A stretch of DNA of 64,000 nt from Hanstruepera marina (GTDB taxonomy: Bacteria > Bacteroidota > Bacteroidia > Flavobacteriales > Flavobacteriaceae). The stretch is taken from NCBI RefSeq assembly GCF_019880635.1, contig NZ_JAINVX010000001.1, positions 372,001 through 436,000 on the forward strand, in the 5' to 3' direction. Shown one piece after another: positions 1 through 8,295 of the stretch. The notes below the pieces were generated by a model. That model ran no database searches and was not told where the DNA came from. It worked only from the letters and a program-made list of their open reading frames with translations. The position numbers were made by a program, and so were the translations under genes. The stretch's first letter is position 1. Every line of letters starts with the position of its first letter.

Positions 1-285
1 GATTATACTGGAGTTTATGGCGTAGGTAATATACCAGGAAATATGTATCTAAAAAGATTGACACTTAACTACGATTATTATGGAAATGAAATATTTGAGT
101 TAAGCGTACTTAACGATGGCTTGATTGAATTGTATCATCCAGCATCGCAAACTATATATGAGTTTAGAGGTAGAGGTTATATTCAGTTTATGAGAAATTC
201 TGAAGGCAAACAAACCAAAGAATTAAAAAAACGAAAGTTTAAAGCTGAACGTAAGGATAACCCTAGAGACAGTAAGCGTATTTAA
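1..285 (+). CDS. C-terminal end of an unidentified protein (cut by window edge)
   Basis: Frame 1 is open from the first base, so this is the 3' end of a longer gene rather than an 80-residue protein starting at the ATG at 43. The visible 94 residues are rich in Tyr, Asn and Gly at first (beta-strand-like, with no membrane segment). They end in a strongly basic, charged tail from about residue 70, rich in Lys and Arg (KELKKRKFKAERK and following). I do not recognise a family. The basic tail and lack of a T9SS sorting domain argue against a surface-exported protein, but the N-terminus is missing so localisation is open. Confidence 0.6.
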   Translation, partial: DYTGVYGVGNIPGNMYLKRLTLNYDYYGNEIFELSVLNDGLIELYHPASQTIYEFRGRGYIQFMRNSEGKQTKELKKRKFKAERKDNPRDSKRI

Positions 286-485
286 TTTTTAAAATTTAAA
301 TGTGACCTTTTAGAAAATATTGTGTCAAAATAGATATAAGGTTGAAATAAAAAACAAGTTATTGTTTAAATTAAGGATTTAGTTGGTAGAAATTGTCTGT
401 GAAATTAGTAGCAGGCAGTTTCTTTTTTATTAACTTTAATAGAAATTAAAATTTACATTTATTAACTATAAACAGAAGACGAACT

Positions 486-983
486 ATGGGATTATTTTCA
501 TTCATTAAAGATGCAGGAGCCAAAATTTTTGGAATAGGAAAAACATCAGCTGAAGAAGCTGCTGAAGCAGCGGCAGATGCTGCAGCAGCAAAACTACGCA
601 GGGAAGAGGCCGCAGCCAATCGTTTGGAGGAAACAGTTAGCGATTTACAACTGCAAGTTGAAGATTTAAATATTAAAATTGAAGACGATACAGCCACAAT
701 ATGCGGAATGGCTTTTGATCAAGCTACGCGAGAGAAAGTGGTTTTAGTTGTTGGAAATTCAAATGGAATAGCAACTGTTGATGATCAAATGACGGTAGAG
801 CATACAGAACCCGAAGCACAATTTCATACTGTTGTGAGTGGAGACACACTTGGCAAAATTGCTAAACACTATTATGGTAACGCTATGAAGTATCCCGTAA
901 TTTTTGAAGCAAATAAACCGATGCTTAAAGACCCAGATTTAATTTATCCTGGTCAAGTATTGCGTATTCCCGCTTTAGATTAA
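486..983 (+). CDS. kbp: Kbp/YgaU-like BON-LysM protein
   Basis: 165 residues. The start MGLFSFIKDAGAK resembles E. coli Kbp (YgaU), a cytoplasmic potassium-binding protein. An Ala/Glu-rich helical insert (about 19-50) precedes a BON domain (about 55-110). A LysM domain follows (113-162; GDTL, YGNAMKYPVIFEANKPML, YPGQVLRIP), which is almost the E. coli ending. There is no signal peptide, which fits the intracellular family despite the LysM fold. It is slightly longer than the roughly 150 residues of E. coli because of the insert. It stands alone and is followed by a strong terminator. The family assignment is firm; potassium binding is inferred from the E. coli homologue. Confidence 0.88.
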   Translation: MGLFSFIKDAGAKIFGIGKTSAEEAAEAAADAAAAKLRREEAAANRLEETVSDLQLQVEDLNIKIEDDTATICGMAFDQATREKVVLVVGNSNGIATVDDQMTVEHTEPEAQFHTVVSGDTLGKIAKHYYGNAMKYPVIFEANKPMLKDPDLIYPGQVLRIPALD

Positions 984-1005
984 GAACTCTAAAATAAATT
1001 TTGTT

Positions 1006-1032
1006 AAGCCAACTATTAAGTTGGCTTTTTTT
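1006..1032 (+). terminator. Rho-independent terminator after the Kbp-like gene
   Basis: Perfect 8-bp stem AAGCCAAC / GTTGGCTT with a six-base loop, running straight into a T tract. It lies 22 bases past the stop codon. Confidence 0.85.
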
Positions 1033-1252
1033 GTTTCAGATAGTACCGTTATTAGGGTTATGGTTTTTAAAAACAGCTAAATATTCAGTGTAATAAATTG
1101 TAAATCAATAATATGTGAAATTTCATCCTTAAAAAATGTGTTTCATCTATTTTTTATTTTTTAAACGAAAAAAGTAAGGGAAACATCGAAAATTTATGGT
1201 GTCAATACCGATTGCCTATAATTTAGTCTTCGTAACCCAAATAACTATTATC

Positions 1253-1831
1253 ATGAAAAAACTTAATTTATCATCAGCTGTTTTGGCATTTATTACCTTG
1301 TTTAGTTGTAATACAGAAGAACTTCAACTAAATGATTTAGAGACAAGTAAAACGCCAGATTTCAGAGTTCAAGAGTTTAATAACCAATCTCAAAGAAATC
1401 CGTTATACGACACTTGTATTTATGTACAGCTAATTGCTGGGCAACAATATGAAGCAGGACAGGTAACGGTTGATATTGAAGGAGATGATTTAATTTTAAA
1501 ATATTCAACCCATGAAGATTGGGTTATTAACGCCACTCATTTAAGCATAGGTAATTGTGGAGAGCAAGACATACCAACTACAGGTTCTGGAAATCCAACA
1601 ATTGGAAGATTTGAACACGGTACGACGCATAGTGAAGGTGTAAATGAAGTTGTTTACTATGTCAATAGGCAAGCTTTAAACGACGTTTATTGTTTTGCTG
1701 CTCATGCTGTGGTAACTGGTCCAAACGGTGAAGAGACTGCTTGGGCAGAAGGTTTAGACTTTGGCGGAAATAGCTGGGCTATGTATGTTGAAGCGACTCA
1801 ATCTGAATGTTATTTCTCGGACGAAAAATAA
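1253..1831 (+). CDS. Secreted lipoprotein of unknown function
   Basis: 192 residues from the ATG at 1253. An in-frame ATG at 1196 would add 19 residues that spoil the signal peptide, so 1253 is preferred. The N-terminus MKKLNLSSAVLAF...LFSC is a lipoprotein signal with the lipobox Cys at residue 19. The mature part has a beta-rich module with phrases such as AGQQYEAGQVTVDIEGDD, GNPTIGRFEH and ETAWAEGLDF. These recall, from memory, a repeated module in Bacteroidota surface proteins (GNP.IG.F and ETAWGEG.RF). Four further Cys may form disulfides. It is a single gene with its own terminator. The lipoprotein call is solid; the function is unknown. Confidence 0.75.
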   Translation: MKKLNLSSAVLAFITLFSCNTEELQLNDLETSKTPDFRVQEFNNQSQRNPLYDTCIYVQLIAGQQYEAGQVTVDIEGDDLILKYSTHEDWVINATHLSIGNCGEQDIPTTGSGNPTIGRFEHGTTHSEGVNEVVYYVNRQALNDVYCFAAHAVVTGPNGEETAWAEGLDFGGNSWAMYVEATQSECYFSDEK

Positions 1832-1850
1832 TAATCGCTTATAATTTAGA

Positions 1851-1879
1851 AAGCCAACTTAAAACAGTTGGCTTTTTTT
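1851..1879 (+). terminator. Rho-independent terminator after the lipoprotein gene
   Basis: Stem AAGCCAACT / AGTTGGCTT (9 bp) with loop TAAAAC, followed by seven T. The stem is nearly identical to the terminator at 1006-1032. Confidence 0.85.
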
Positions 1880-1906
1880 ATTCTTATGAAAGTTATTATA
1901 GGCTAT

Positions 1907-2485
1907 TTACTTGTAAAAATTCATTTCATCAACATATTCCCAAACATGTTCAGGCAACATAGGTCTTATATTTTGCCCTGCTTTTATAGCCTTTCTAATA
2001 AACGTAGATGATAGTTGAATAATAGGAGCATTTATATGATGTATACTTTCGTGATTATCAAATTGTGTCTCAATGGTGCCTTCAGAAATACGCGGGTATA
2101 CATATATCTCATGACTGTCCAGAATAAGCTTATAGTTTTTCCATTTGTGAAAGCTTTTTAAATTATCTTCTCCCATTATTAGAGAAAACGTTTTATCTGG
2201 ATATTTTTCTTGTAGATATGTTAGAGTGTTAATGGTATAGTTAGGTTGTGGTAGATTAAATTCAATATCGCTCGGGTATAAGTTATTGTAATCTTTTGTG
2301 GCGCGATAAACCATTTCCAACCGTTGGTAATTGTCAAGCATAGACTGCTTTTTCTTAAACGGACTTTGAGGCGTAACAACCAACCATATTTGGTCTAAAT
2401 CACTGTTTTCAGCCAGGTGATTGGCAATAATTAAATGGCCAACATGAATAGGGTTAAACGTTCCGAAGTATAAACCAACCTTCAT
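1907..2485 (-). CDS. nadD: Nicotinate-nucleotide adenylyltransferase
   Basis: 192 residues, normal family length. The enzyme transfers AMP from ATP to nicotinate mononucleotide, forming deamido-NAD in NAD biosynthesis in the cytoplasm. The nucleotidyltransferase signature GTFNPIHVGH is at 8-17, with H14 and H17 forming the HxGH site. The C-terminal SSTFIR motif of the family is present near residue 160. It is the last gene of a yicC-gmk-nadD operon, six bases after gmk. The order is common in Flavobacteriaceae. Confidence 0.95.
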   Translation of the reverse strand: MKVGLYFGTFNPIHVGHLIIANHLAENSDLDQIWLVVTPQSPFKKKQSMLDNYQRLEMVYRATKDYNNLYPSDIEFNLPQPNYTINTLTYLQEKYPDKTFSLIMGEDNLKSFHKWKNYKLILDSHEIYVYPRISEGTIETQFDNHESIHHINAPIIQLSSTFIRKAIKAGQNIRPMLPEHVWEYVDEMNFYK

Positions 2486-2491
2486 AGTATT

Positions 2492-3064
2492 TTAACTATT
2501 TATAAATTCTGACACAACGGATTCAGCTTCTTTAAGCGCTTTTTCTAAATTGTCGTTTTCTATTATAACATCAAACAAAGGAGCGGTTGCCAATTCAGCA
2601 GAGGCTTTGGCTATACGCATGTTAATTTTATCTGCACTTTCGGTTTTACGTTTTTTAAGCCTAATTTTTAACTCGTCTATACTTGGAGGCTTTACAAAAA
2701 CAGCTAAAGTTTGCTCTGGAAATTTACGTTTAATACGTAAGCCACCAGAAACATCAATGTCAAAAATAACATGCTTACCAAGTGCCCAAATACGTTCGAC
2801 TTCTGTTTTTAAAGTACCGTAAAAATTATCGCGGTATACTTCTTCCCATTCTAAAAACTCATCGTTTTTAATTTTGGTTTTAAAGTCTTTGGCAGATAAA
2901 AAGTAATAATCTTTAGAATGTACTTCTTCGCCACGTTTTTCACGCGATGTAGCTGAAATTGAAAATTCCAGATTCAGCTCTTTTATACCCAATAAATGTC
3001 TAACAATAGTTGTTTTTCCTGACCCTGAAGGTGCCGAGAACACAATTAATTTTCCTTTATTCAT
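2492..3064 (-). CDS. gmk: Guanylate kinase
   Basis: 190 residues. It phosphorylates GMP to GDP with ATP. The P-loop SAPSGSGKTT is at 10-19. The GMP-binding region follows (TSREKRGEEVHSKDYYF) and the DIDVSGGLRIK segment is intact. It lies two bases downstream of yicC and six upstream of nadD, so the three genes are almost certainly co-transcribed. All expected landmarks are present. Confidence 0.96.
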   Translation of the reverse strand: MNKGKLIVFSAPSGSGKTTIVRHLLGIKELNLEFSISATSREKRGEEVHSKDYYFLSAKDFKTKIKNDEFLEWEEVYRDNFYGTLKTEVERIWALGKHVIFDIDVSGGLRIKRKFPEQTLAVFVKPPSIDELKIRLKKRKTESADKINMRIAKASAELATAPLFDVIIENDNLEKALKEAESVVSEFINS

Positions 3065-3066
3065 AT

Positions 3067-3924
3067 TTATAAAACATTCAATAATTGTTCCTTAATTTTC
3101 TCGAGTTCATCTTTCATTTGAACAACCAATTTTTGCATAGGCGCATAATTACTTTTAGAACCTATGGTGTTTATTTCGCGACCAATTTCTTGACTAATAA
3201 ACCCTAATTTTTTACCATTGGAATCTACGGAATCAAGTGATTTTATAAAGTATTCCAGATGATTTTTCAAACGCACTTTTTCTTCAGTTATGTCAAACTT
3301 TTCAATATAGAAAACCAATTCTTGTTCAAAACGGTTCTCGTCTACTTTTTCTTTAAGTTCCTCCACACCTTTTCGCAAGCGTTCGCGAACGGCTTCAATG
3401 CGTTCAGGATCCATAGTTATTACCCGATCCAATAATTCATCAATATTTTGAATACGGTCTCTAAAATCTGCTTCTAAAACTTTTCCCTCATCCAACCGAT
3501 AGGTGTCAATGCGTTTTAACGCAGCTTTAATTTCGTCTAAAATGGCTTGCCATTCATTTTCATCAATATCTTCTCGGGCTGTACTTAAAGCATCAGGAAA
3601 GCGAACAGCCATTTTCAATAATTCGGTGTCATCACCATTAACTACGTTCTTGAGTTGTTTTATGTATTGTTTTACAACAGGTTCATTAACTTCAGAAGTG
3701 GTTTCTTCTCCTGTAGATTCCACATAAATAGAGAAATCTATCTTACCACGTTCCAATTGTTTGCCAATCAGTTTACGGAGACTTAACTCTTTTTCACGAT
3801 AAATTGAAGGCATTCTAGCATTCAAATCAAGGTTTTTGCTGTTAAGCGATTTAATTTCGATAGTTACTTTTTTGGTAGGTAACTGCAAAACAGATTTACC
3901 ATATCCTGTCATTGAATGTATCAT
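3067..3924 (-). CDS. yicC: YicC family endoribonuclease-like protein
   Basis: 285 residues when started at the ATG at 3924, which gives the family's typical MIHSMTGYGK beginning. An upstream alternative start at 4050 adds 42 residues that do not fit the family and lie upstream of the promoter box. The N-terminal YicC domain covers about 1-155 (SLNSKNLDLNARMP). The C-terminal DUF1732 covers about 200-285 (FISQEIGREINTIGSKS, ending DELEKIKEQLLNVL). E. coli YicC acts in RNA decay. It is the first gene of the yicC-gmk-nadD operon. Confidence 0.9.
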   Translation of the reverse strand: MIHSMTGYGKSVLQLPTKKVTIEIKSLNSKNLDLNARMPSIYREKELSLRKLIGKQLERGKIDFSIYVESTGEETTSEVNEPVVKQYIKQLKNVVNGDDTELLKMAVRFPDALSTAREDIDENEWQAILDEIKAALKRIDTYRLDEGKVLEADFRDRIQNIDELLDRVITMDPERIEAVRERLRKGVEELKEKVDENRFEQELVFYIEKFDITEEKVRLKNHLEYFIKSLDSVDSNGKKLGFISQEIGREINTIGSKSNYAPMQKLVVQMKDELEKIKEQLLNVL

Positions 3925-3943
3925 AAGTATATTTAAAGTGATA

Positions 3944-3951
3944 CAAAGGTA
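3944..3951 (-). promoter_or_regulatory. Promoter -7 box for yicC-gmk-nadD
   Basis: TACCTTTG on the minus strand matches the Bacteroidota -7 consensus TAnnTTTG. It lies about 20 bases upstream of the yicC ATG, which supports the start at 3924. I see no clear TTTG -33 element. Confidence 0.55.
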
Positions 3952-4009
3952 ACTAAAACTGAAGGTTTTGAAAACAGAATTAAGATTAATGCGTTCAGCC
4001 TTAAAATTG

Positions 4010-4017
4010 TATTTTTG
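4010..4017 (+). promoter_or_regulatory. Promoter -7 box for the thioesterase gene
   Basis: TATTTTTG matches TAnnTTTG. It overlaps a TTG at 4015 that could otherwise be read as a start, so the ATG at 4036 is the better start. No good -33 element is visible. Confidence 0.5.
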
Positions 4018-4035
4018 AAGTATAAAAATGGTAAG

Positions 4036-4515
4036 ATGTTTACAAAACAATTTGAAATACGATGGAATGATTTAGATGCTAATATGCATTTGGCCAATTC
4101 ATCTTATGTGAATTTTATGAGCCATACACGAATGGCTTTTTTTGAAGAATATGGATTTTCACTTCATGAAATTGCAAAACACGATTTGGCACCTGTAGTT
4201 TTTTATGAGCATATTTATTATTTTAAAGAAGCCCATATAGGTGATTTAATAACTGTTGGATTAGAGGTTACGGGTTTAAGTGAAGATGGTATGTTTTTTA
4301 GTTTTAACCATAATTTTTATGATGGTAAAGGTAAAAACATAGCGCATTGCGAGATGCTTGGGGCTTGGATGAGTTTTAAGACTAGAAAACTAACCCATTT
4401 GAATGATGAATTGATGGCTTGCGCCAACCGGTTTCCAAAATCAAAAGATTTTAAAACGTTAACAAAAGCCGATACACGTAAATACCAAAAACGCCCAGTA
4501 GATTTAAGTCTTTAG
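4036..4515 (+). CDS. Acyl-CoA thioesterase, hotdog fold (4HBT/YbgC type)
   Basis: 159 residues from the ATG at 4036. The hotdog-fold thioesterase signature WNDLDANMHLANSSYVNFM carries the Asp and His-x-x-Asn of the 4-hydroxybenzoyl-CoA thioesterase family. A central helix and the sheet (EHIYYFKEAHIGDLITVGLEV) follow. It should hydrolyse an acyl-CoA, but the substrate cannot be read from sequence. It is divergent from yicC, and its 3' end overlaps the convergent transporter gene by 12 bases. The family is firm, the specificity unknown. Confidence 0.85.
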   Translation: MFTKQFEIRWNDLDANMHLANSSYVNFMSHTRMAFFEEYGFSLHEIAKHDLAPVVFYEHIYYFKEAHIGDLITVGLEVTGLSEDGMFFSFNHNFYDGKGKNIAHCEMLGAWMSFKTRKLTHLNDELMACANRFPKSKDFKTLTKADTRKYQKRPVDLSL

Positions 4516-5400
4516 TCTAGGTTTTTTGGTTACCAAATATACACCTGTAAATATTAAAGCTGCAGCAATTAACTTTATTGAGTTTACAGTGTCACTGCCC
4601 ATAATTATGGCAAATATACCTGCAATTACAGGTTGAATATATAAAAATGTACTAACTGTTGAAGCCTTTAAATGTCTTAAAGCTAAAGGGTTTAATAAAT
4701 AGGTTGCAAAAGTGGCACCAAGTATTACGAATATTACCGAAAATACAATATAAGGCGGGAATGATGACCAAACAACATCTGATAGTTCGCCAAAACCAAA
4801 CGGAATTACCATAATTAATCCAAATAAAAACAGCCAACGTATAAAAGTGAACGGATGGTATTTATCGGTTAACTTCTTTATTAAAATAAGATATAAACTA
4901 AACGAGACCGCATTAATAAAAACAAGAGTGTTGCCTAGTAATATGTTGTCGCCAATTTGTGTGGATTTTCCGTAAATACTTAATATAATAGCACCAGAAA
5001 ACCCTAGAAGAATTCCTAGAAATTTGAGATGTGTAATGCGTTCTTTTAAAAAAATAGCAGAAAGCACCAATACAACAATGGGAACTACCGTCATAATAAC
5101 CGAAGCGTGAATAGGTGTGGTAAATTCCAAACCTTTAAAAAAGGTTAGCATGTTTAATGCAATACCAAAAATTGAAGCAACAAAGAACTTAATATAGTCT
5201 TTACGTTCAATTTTTTCAATGGGAGTAAATAGACTTAATAACCAGAAAAGACATGCTGCGCCAATAATGCGAAGGAGAATAAAACCATAAGGTTTAATAT
5301 AACCAGCATCAATAACATCGTTTGCAAAAGTAAACGATAGGCCGTAAATAACTTGGACCAAAAAAGCCGCAACAAGGGCAAAAATTCGATTGCTATTCAC
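4504..5400 (-). CDS. EamA/DMT-family transporter
   Basis: 298 residues with about ten hydrophobic helices, laid out as two EamA repeats (about 5-137 and 150-291). This is the usual size and topology of drug/metabolite transporters such as RhaT or YdcZ relatives. A Pro and several Gly break the helices as in the family (GYIKPYGFILLRI). It overlaps the upstream ArsC-like gene by eight bases, so the two are co-translated. The substrate is unknown; amino acids, nucleosides and drugs are all possible in this family. Confidence 0.88.
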   Translation of the reverse strand: MNSNRIFALVAAFLVQVIYGLSFTFANDVIDAGYIKPYGFILLRIIGAACLFWLLSLFTPIEKIERKDYIKFFVASIFGIALNMLTFFKGLEFTTPIHASVIMTVVPIVVLVLSAIFLKERITHLKFLGILLGFSGAIILSIYGKSTQIGDNILLGNTLVFINAVSFSLYLILIKKLTDKYHPFTFIRWLFLFGLIMVIPFGFGELSDVVWSSFPPYIVFSVIFVILGATFATYLLNPLALRHLKASTVSTFLYIQPVIAGIFAIIMGSDTVNSIKLIAAALIFTGVYLVTKKPRLKT

Positions 5401-5746
5401 TAATAGTTGCTTTAGCTAGGGCTATTGTTTTTTTAGAATTTCCAATAAAAATGTGCTTGTCGAAAATTATTACAGGGCGTTTTAAAAACGTATAATGGTC
5501 TAAAATATAATGTTTGTAATCTGCTTCTGTAAGATTGGCATTTTTTAAGTCCATTTCTTTGTATAGCTTAGCTCGTTTACTAAACAACGATTCGTAACTT
5601 CCCGATAGTTCTTGCATTTCTTCAAGTTGTTTAACAGTTATAGCTTCGCTTTTTATATCCTGTAGAACAAAATCAGAATCAAGCTGCAATTCGTTTAAAA
5701 TACGTAGACACGTATTGCAGGTTTTGAGATAATATATTTTTTTCAT
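5393..5746 (-). CDS. ArsC/Spx-family thioredoxin-fold protein
   Basis: 117 residues. The N-terminal CNTC (C10, C13) sits in a beta-alpha turn of the ArsC/Spx/YffB type, and KRPVIIFD with a conserved Arg lies in the C-terminal half. True arsenate reductases have one key N-terminal Cys, while the CxxC here is more like Spx/MgsR regulators or YffB. No RNA-polymerase partner evidence is visible, so function is left open between a thiol reductase and an Spx-like regulator. The last eight bases overlap the transporter gene. The first base of the start lies just across from the DinB gene on the other strand. Confidence 0.8.
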   Translation of the reverse strand: MKKIYYLKTCNTCLRILNELQLDSDFVLQDIKSEAITVKQLEEMQELSGSYESLFSKRAKLYKEMDLKNANLTEADYKHYILDHYTFLKRPVIIFDKHIFIGNSKKTIALAKATISE

Positions 5747-5815
5747 GTGCTGAAATTAAGTTGCAAAGTAAGTTCATTTTACTATAAATTAGTAATTTTA
5801 AACAAAATAAAACCT

Positions 5816-6271
5816 ATGGATTGGGCATTTGATATTACCTTAAAAAACCGAAATATTCTAGAGTCTATTTTAGATAGTTGCTCTTTAGATCAATTAAATA
5901 AAGTTCCAAAGGGGTTTGGCAATAACATTATTTGGAATATAGCCCATGTTATTGCGACGCAACAGATTTTAATTTACAGATTGTCTGGATTGCCCTATGT
6001 TGTTTCAAACGAGTTTATTGAGCGATTTAAAAAAGGCACAAAACCCGAAAGAGATTTATCACAGGTTGAAGTTGATGAAATTAAAAGCTTGTTATTTACA
6101 CCAATTGAAAAAACAAAAATGGATTATAATAATAATGTTTTTAAAGATTTTGAAGAATATACAGTGAGTACAAAAAGCACCTTAACCTGTGTTCAGGAAG
6201 CTATAGATTTTAATAATTTTCATGAGGGTATTCATTTAGGTAGTATTTTGGCCCTCAGAAAATTGGTATAG
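5816..6271 (+). CDS. DinB-family protein
   Basis: 151 residues from the ATG at 5816. The upstream in-frame extension from 5747 lies over the ArsC-like promoter region and is not family-like. It is predicted to form a DinB/YfiT four-helix bundle. IIWNIAHVIATQQ supplies the first metal-binding His, and NNFHEGIHLGSILALRK supplies the last His pair. Family members are metal-binding proteins, some acting as thiol-dependent enzymes (mycothiol or bacillithiol transferases), others of unknown role. It is a single gene, convergent with the DUF3298 lipoprotein. Confidence 0.82.
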   Translation: MDWAFDITLKNRNILESILDSCSLDQLNKVPKGFGNNIIWNIAHVIATQQILIYRLSGLPYVVSNEFIERFKKGTKPERDLSQVEVDEIKSLLFTPIEKTKMDYNNNVFKDFEEYTVSTKSTLTCVQEAIDFNNFHEGIHLGSILALRKLV

Positions 6272-6274
6272 TTT

Positions 6275-6991
6275 TTACATGTAATTTAGTAGTATACTCA
6301 CTTGGTCAAAAGGAATATGTATTTCAGTTAACCCAGTAGAATAGGGCGCAATTTCGTAAGTATTATAAAGCAGAAAAACACCCTCATCATCAAAACCAAT
6401 ATTTGCTGGCATGGTGAATTTTTCGGGTTCAAAATATTGGTCTTCGTTACCCGCTATTTCTTTTTTAAAATACTCTTTGGCAAATTCTTTAAAAGCAGAA
6501 AAATCTGAAAATAGATTTTCATTACTAATTAATTTTCCGGTCTCGACATCAAAATTTAAGAAGCTAATATTCAAAATACCATGCGCCCCTCCAGTATTCT
6601 GGTAAGCTGTAAGAGCAATTGAAATTACTACTTCAGAATGATACATGACCTCTCCATCAATTTGCGCATCCCATTCTATAGCACTTTCAGGAAAATCTGT
6701 TTTAAAATTTTCATATTCGTTGTTAAAAGTATTAATAGCGTCTTCCACACTAGATTTAGGGATGGTATCTAAATCGCCAACTTTTAAATAATCAATAATT
6801 CCCGATGTAATAGTGGAATTAATATTTTGGGCTACAGTTTTAACACCTGAAGCTTTAGGTATGTTTATTTCTACAATATTGTTTTTAGGAGTCGTAATGT
6901 TTATTTCAGAAAATTCAACTTTTGTATCGTCTATGCATGAAATAAAACTTATAACAACAAAAGCAAGTAGGAATATATATTTAAAACGCAT
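6275..6991 (-). CDS. DUF3298/DUF4163 (RsiV-like) lipoprotein
   Basis: 238 residues from the ATG at 6991. A second ATG four codons upstream (7003) is possible. The signal MRFKYIFLLAFVVISFISC has a lipobox Cys at 19. A DUF4163-like region is followed by a DUF3298 region, seen in the hallmark TGGAHG and a Tyr-rich end (LYNTYEIAPYSTG). The same fold occurs in the lysozyme-sensing anti-sigma factor RsiV, but this protein is a lipoprotein without a cytoplasmic anti-sigma domain. A sensing or envelope role is only inferred. It is a single gene ending three bases from the DinB gene. Confidence 0.8.
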   Translation of the reverse strand: MRFKYIFLLAFVVISFISCIDDTKVEFSEINITTPKNNIVEINIPKASGVKTVAQNINSTITSGIIDYLKVGDLDTIPKSSVEDAINTFNNEYENFKTDFPESAIEWDAQIDGEVMYHSEVVISIALTAYQNTGGAHGILNISFLNFDVETGKLISNENLFSDFSAFKEFAKEYFKKEIAGNEDQYFEPEKFTMPANIGFDDEGVFLLYNTYEIAPYSTGLTEIHIPFDQVSILLNYM

Positions 6992-7031
6992 TATCAATTT
7001 CAATTTTGGTGAATTAAAGATAATTATTGCA

Positions 7032-7062
7032 TTTGAATAGACCGAATTAAAATCTAACTTTG
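7032..7062 (+). promoter_or_regulatory. Promoter of the transsulfuration gene
   Basis: TTTG (7032-7035), 19 bases, then TAACTTTG (7055-7062). This matches both the -33 and -7 elements of the Bacteroidota housekeeping promoter. The ATG is 19 bases past the -7 box. Confidence 0.75.
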
Positions 7063-7080
7063 TGAAAATAAATAATACCT

Positions 7081-8220
7081 ATGAAATTTAATACAAAAAC
7101 AATACACGGCGGCCAAGAACATGATAAGGCTTATGGAGCTGTTATGCCGCCTATTTATCAAACTTCAACTTATGCGCAAAGTACACCTGGAGGCCACAAA
7201 GGTTTTGAATATTCAAGAACTCACAACCCAACTCGACAGGCTTTAGAAAAAGCATTAGCAAGTATCGAGAATGGTAAGTTTGGATTGGCTTTTGGTTCTG
7301 GTTTGGCAGCAATAGATGCTGTAATAAAACTTTTAGAACCAGGTGATGAGGTTGTTTCAACAAATGATTTGTATGGAGGGTCATACAGGCTATTTACCTC
7401 TATTTTCAAGAAATTTGGGATAAAGTTTCATTTTATTGGCATGGAGAATGCCGATAATATAGAATCTTACATTAACAACAATACCAAATTAATTTGGGTT
7501 GAAACACCAACTAACCCAATGATGAATATTATAGATATTAAAGCCTGTTCTGAAATTGCCAAAAAGCATAACCTGTTATTGGCCGTCGATAATACATTTG
7601 CTACACCTTATTTACAGCAACCTTTAGATTTGGGAGCCGATATCGTGATGCATTCTGCTACTAAATATTTAGGAGGCCATAGCGATGTGGTTATGGGAGC
7701 CTTAATTGTTAAAGATCAAGAACTTGCCGATAAATTATACTTTATTCAAAATGCTAGTGGGGCGGTTTGTGGTCCTCAAGATAGCTTTTTGGTTTTAAGA
7801 GGTATCAAAACCTTGCATATAAGAATGCAACGTCATTGTGAGAATGGTAAAGCCATTGCAGAGTATTTAGCAAATCATCCTAAAGTTGAAAATGTATATT
7901 GGCCAGGATTTGAGAATCATCCTAACCACCATATTGCAAAAGAACAAATGAATGGTTTTAGCGGTATGATATCCTTCACGACTAAAGGCAACAATTATGA
8001 AGAAGCCATTAAAATAGTAGAAAATTTAAAGATTTTTACTTTGGCTGAATCATTAGGAGGTGTAGAATCTCTTGCTGGTCACCCAGCTAGTATGACACAT
8101 GCCAGTATTCCAAAAGAAGAACGTGAAAAAACAGGTGTTGTAGATTCGCTTATTCGATTAAGTGTTGGTATTGAAGATATTGACGATTTGATTAATGATT
8201 TAAGACTAGCAATTGGATAA
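7081..8220 (+). CDS. Cys/Met-metabolism PLP enzyme (cystathionine gamma-synthase/lyase type)
   Basis: 379 residues, normal length. K195 in HSATKYLGGH is the Schiff-base Lys for PLP. YSRTHNPTR (44-52), SGLAA (73-77) and DLYGGSYRLF match the phosphate-binding and active-site loops. The C-terminus SLGGVESLAGHPASMTH is the family signature. It could make cystathionine from an activated homoserine (metB) or cleave cystathionine (lyase). Sequence reading alone cannot separate the two, so no symbol is given. It has its own promoter and a strong terminator, and no methionine genes sit beside it. Confidence 0.9.
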   Translation: MKFNTKTIHGGQEHDKAYGAVMPPIYQTSTYAQSTPGGHKGFEYSRTHNPTRQALEKALASIENGKFGLAFGSGLAAIDAVIKLLEPGDEVVSTNDLYGGSYRLFTSIFKKFGIKFHFIGMENADNIESYINNNTKLIWVETPTNPMMNIIDIKACSEIAKKHNLLLAVDNTFATPYLQQPLDLGADIVMHSATKYLGGHSDVVMGALIVKDQELADKLYFIQNASGAVCGPQDSFLVLRGIKTLHIRMQRHCENGKAIAEYLANHPKVENVYWPGFENHPNHHIAKEQMNGFSGMISFTTKGNNYEEAIKIVENLKIFTLAESLGGVESLAGHPASMTHASIPKEEREKTGVVDSLIRLSVGIEDIDDLINDLRLAIG

Positions 8221-8245
8221 TTCTTCATTAAGACTGATTAAAAAC

Positions 8246-8280
8246 AAAAAGCCCAAGAAAATTAATCCTTGGGCTTTTTT
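8246..8280. terminator. Bidirectional terminator
   Basis: The stem AAAAAGCCCAAG / CTTGGGCTTTTT is flanked by A and T tracts. It can therefore end both the plus-strand transsulfuration gene and the convergent barrel gene. Confidence 0.85.
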
Positions 8281-8295
8281 ATGTTTATAGCTTTT

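Noticed and set aside
446-697. 83-codon Ser/Ala-rich frame on the minus strand
   Set aside because: It is antisense to the Ala/Glu-rich coding part of the Kbp-like gene, so its composition is explained by that gene.
3925-4050. 42-residue N-terminal extension of YicC
   Set aside because: It begins with an unlike-family sequence and crosses the -7 box at 3944-3951. The start at 3924 gives the standard MIHSMTGYGK.
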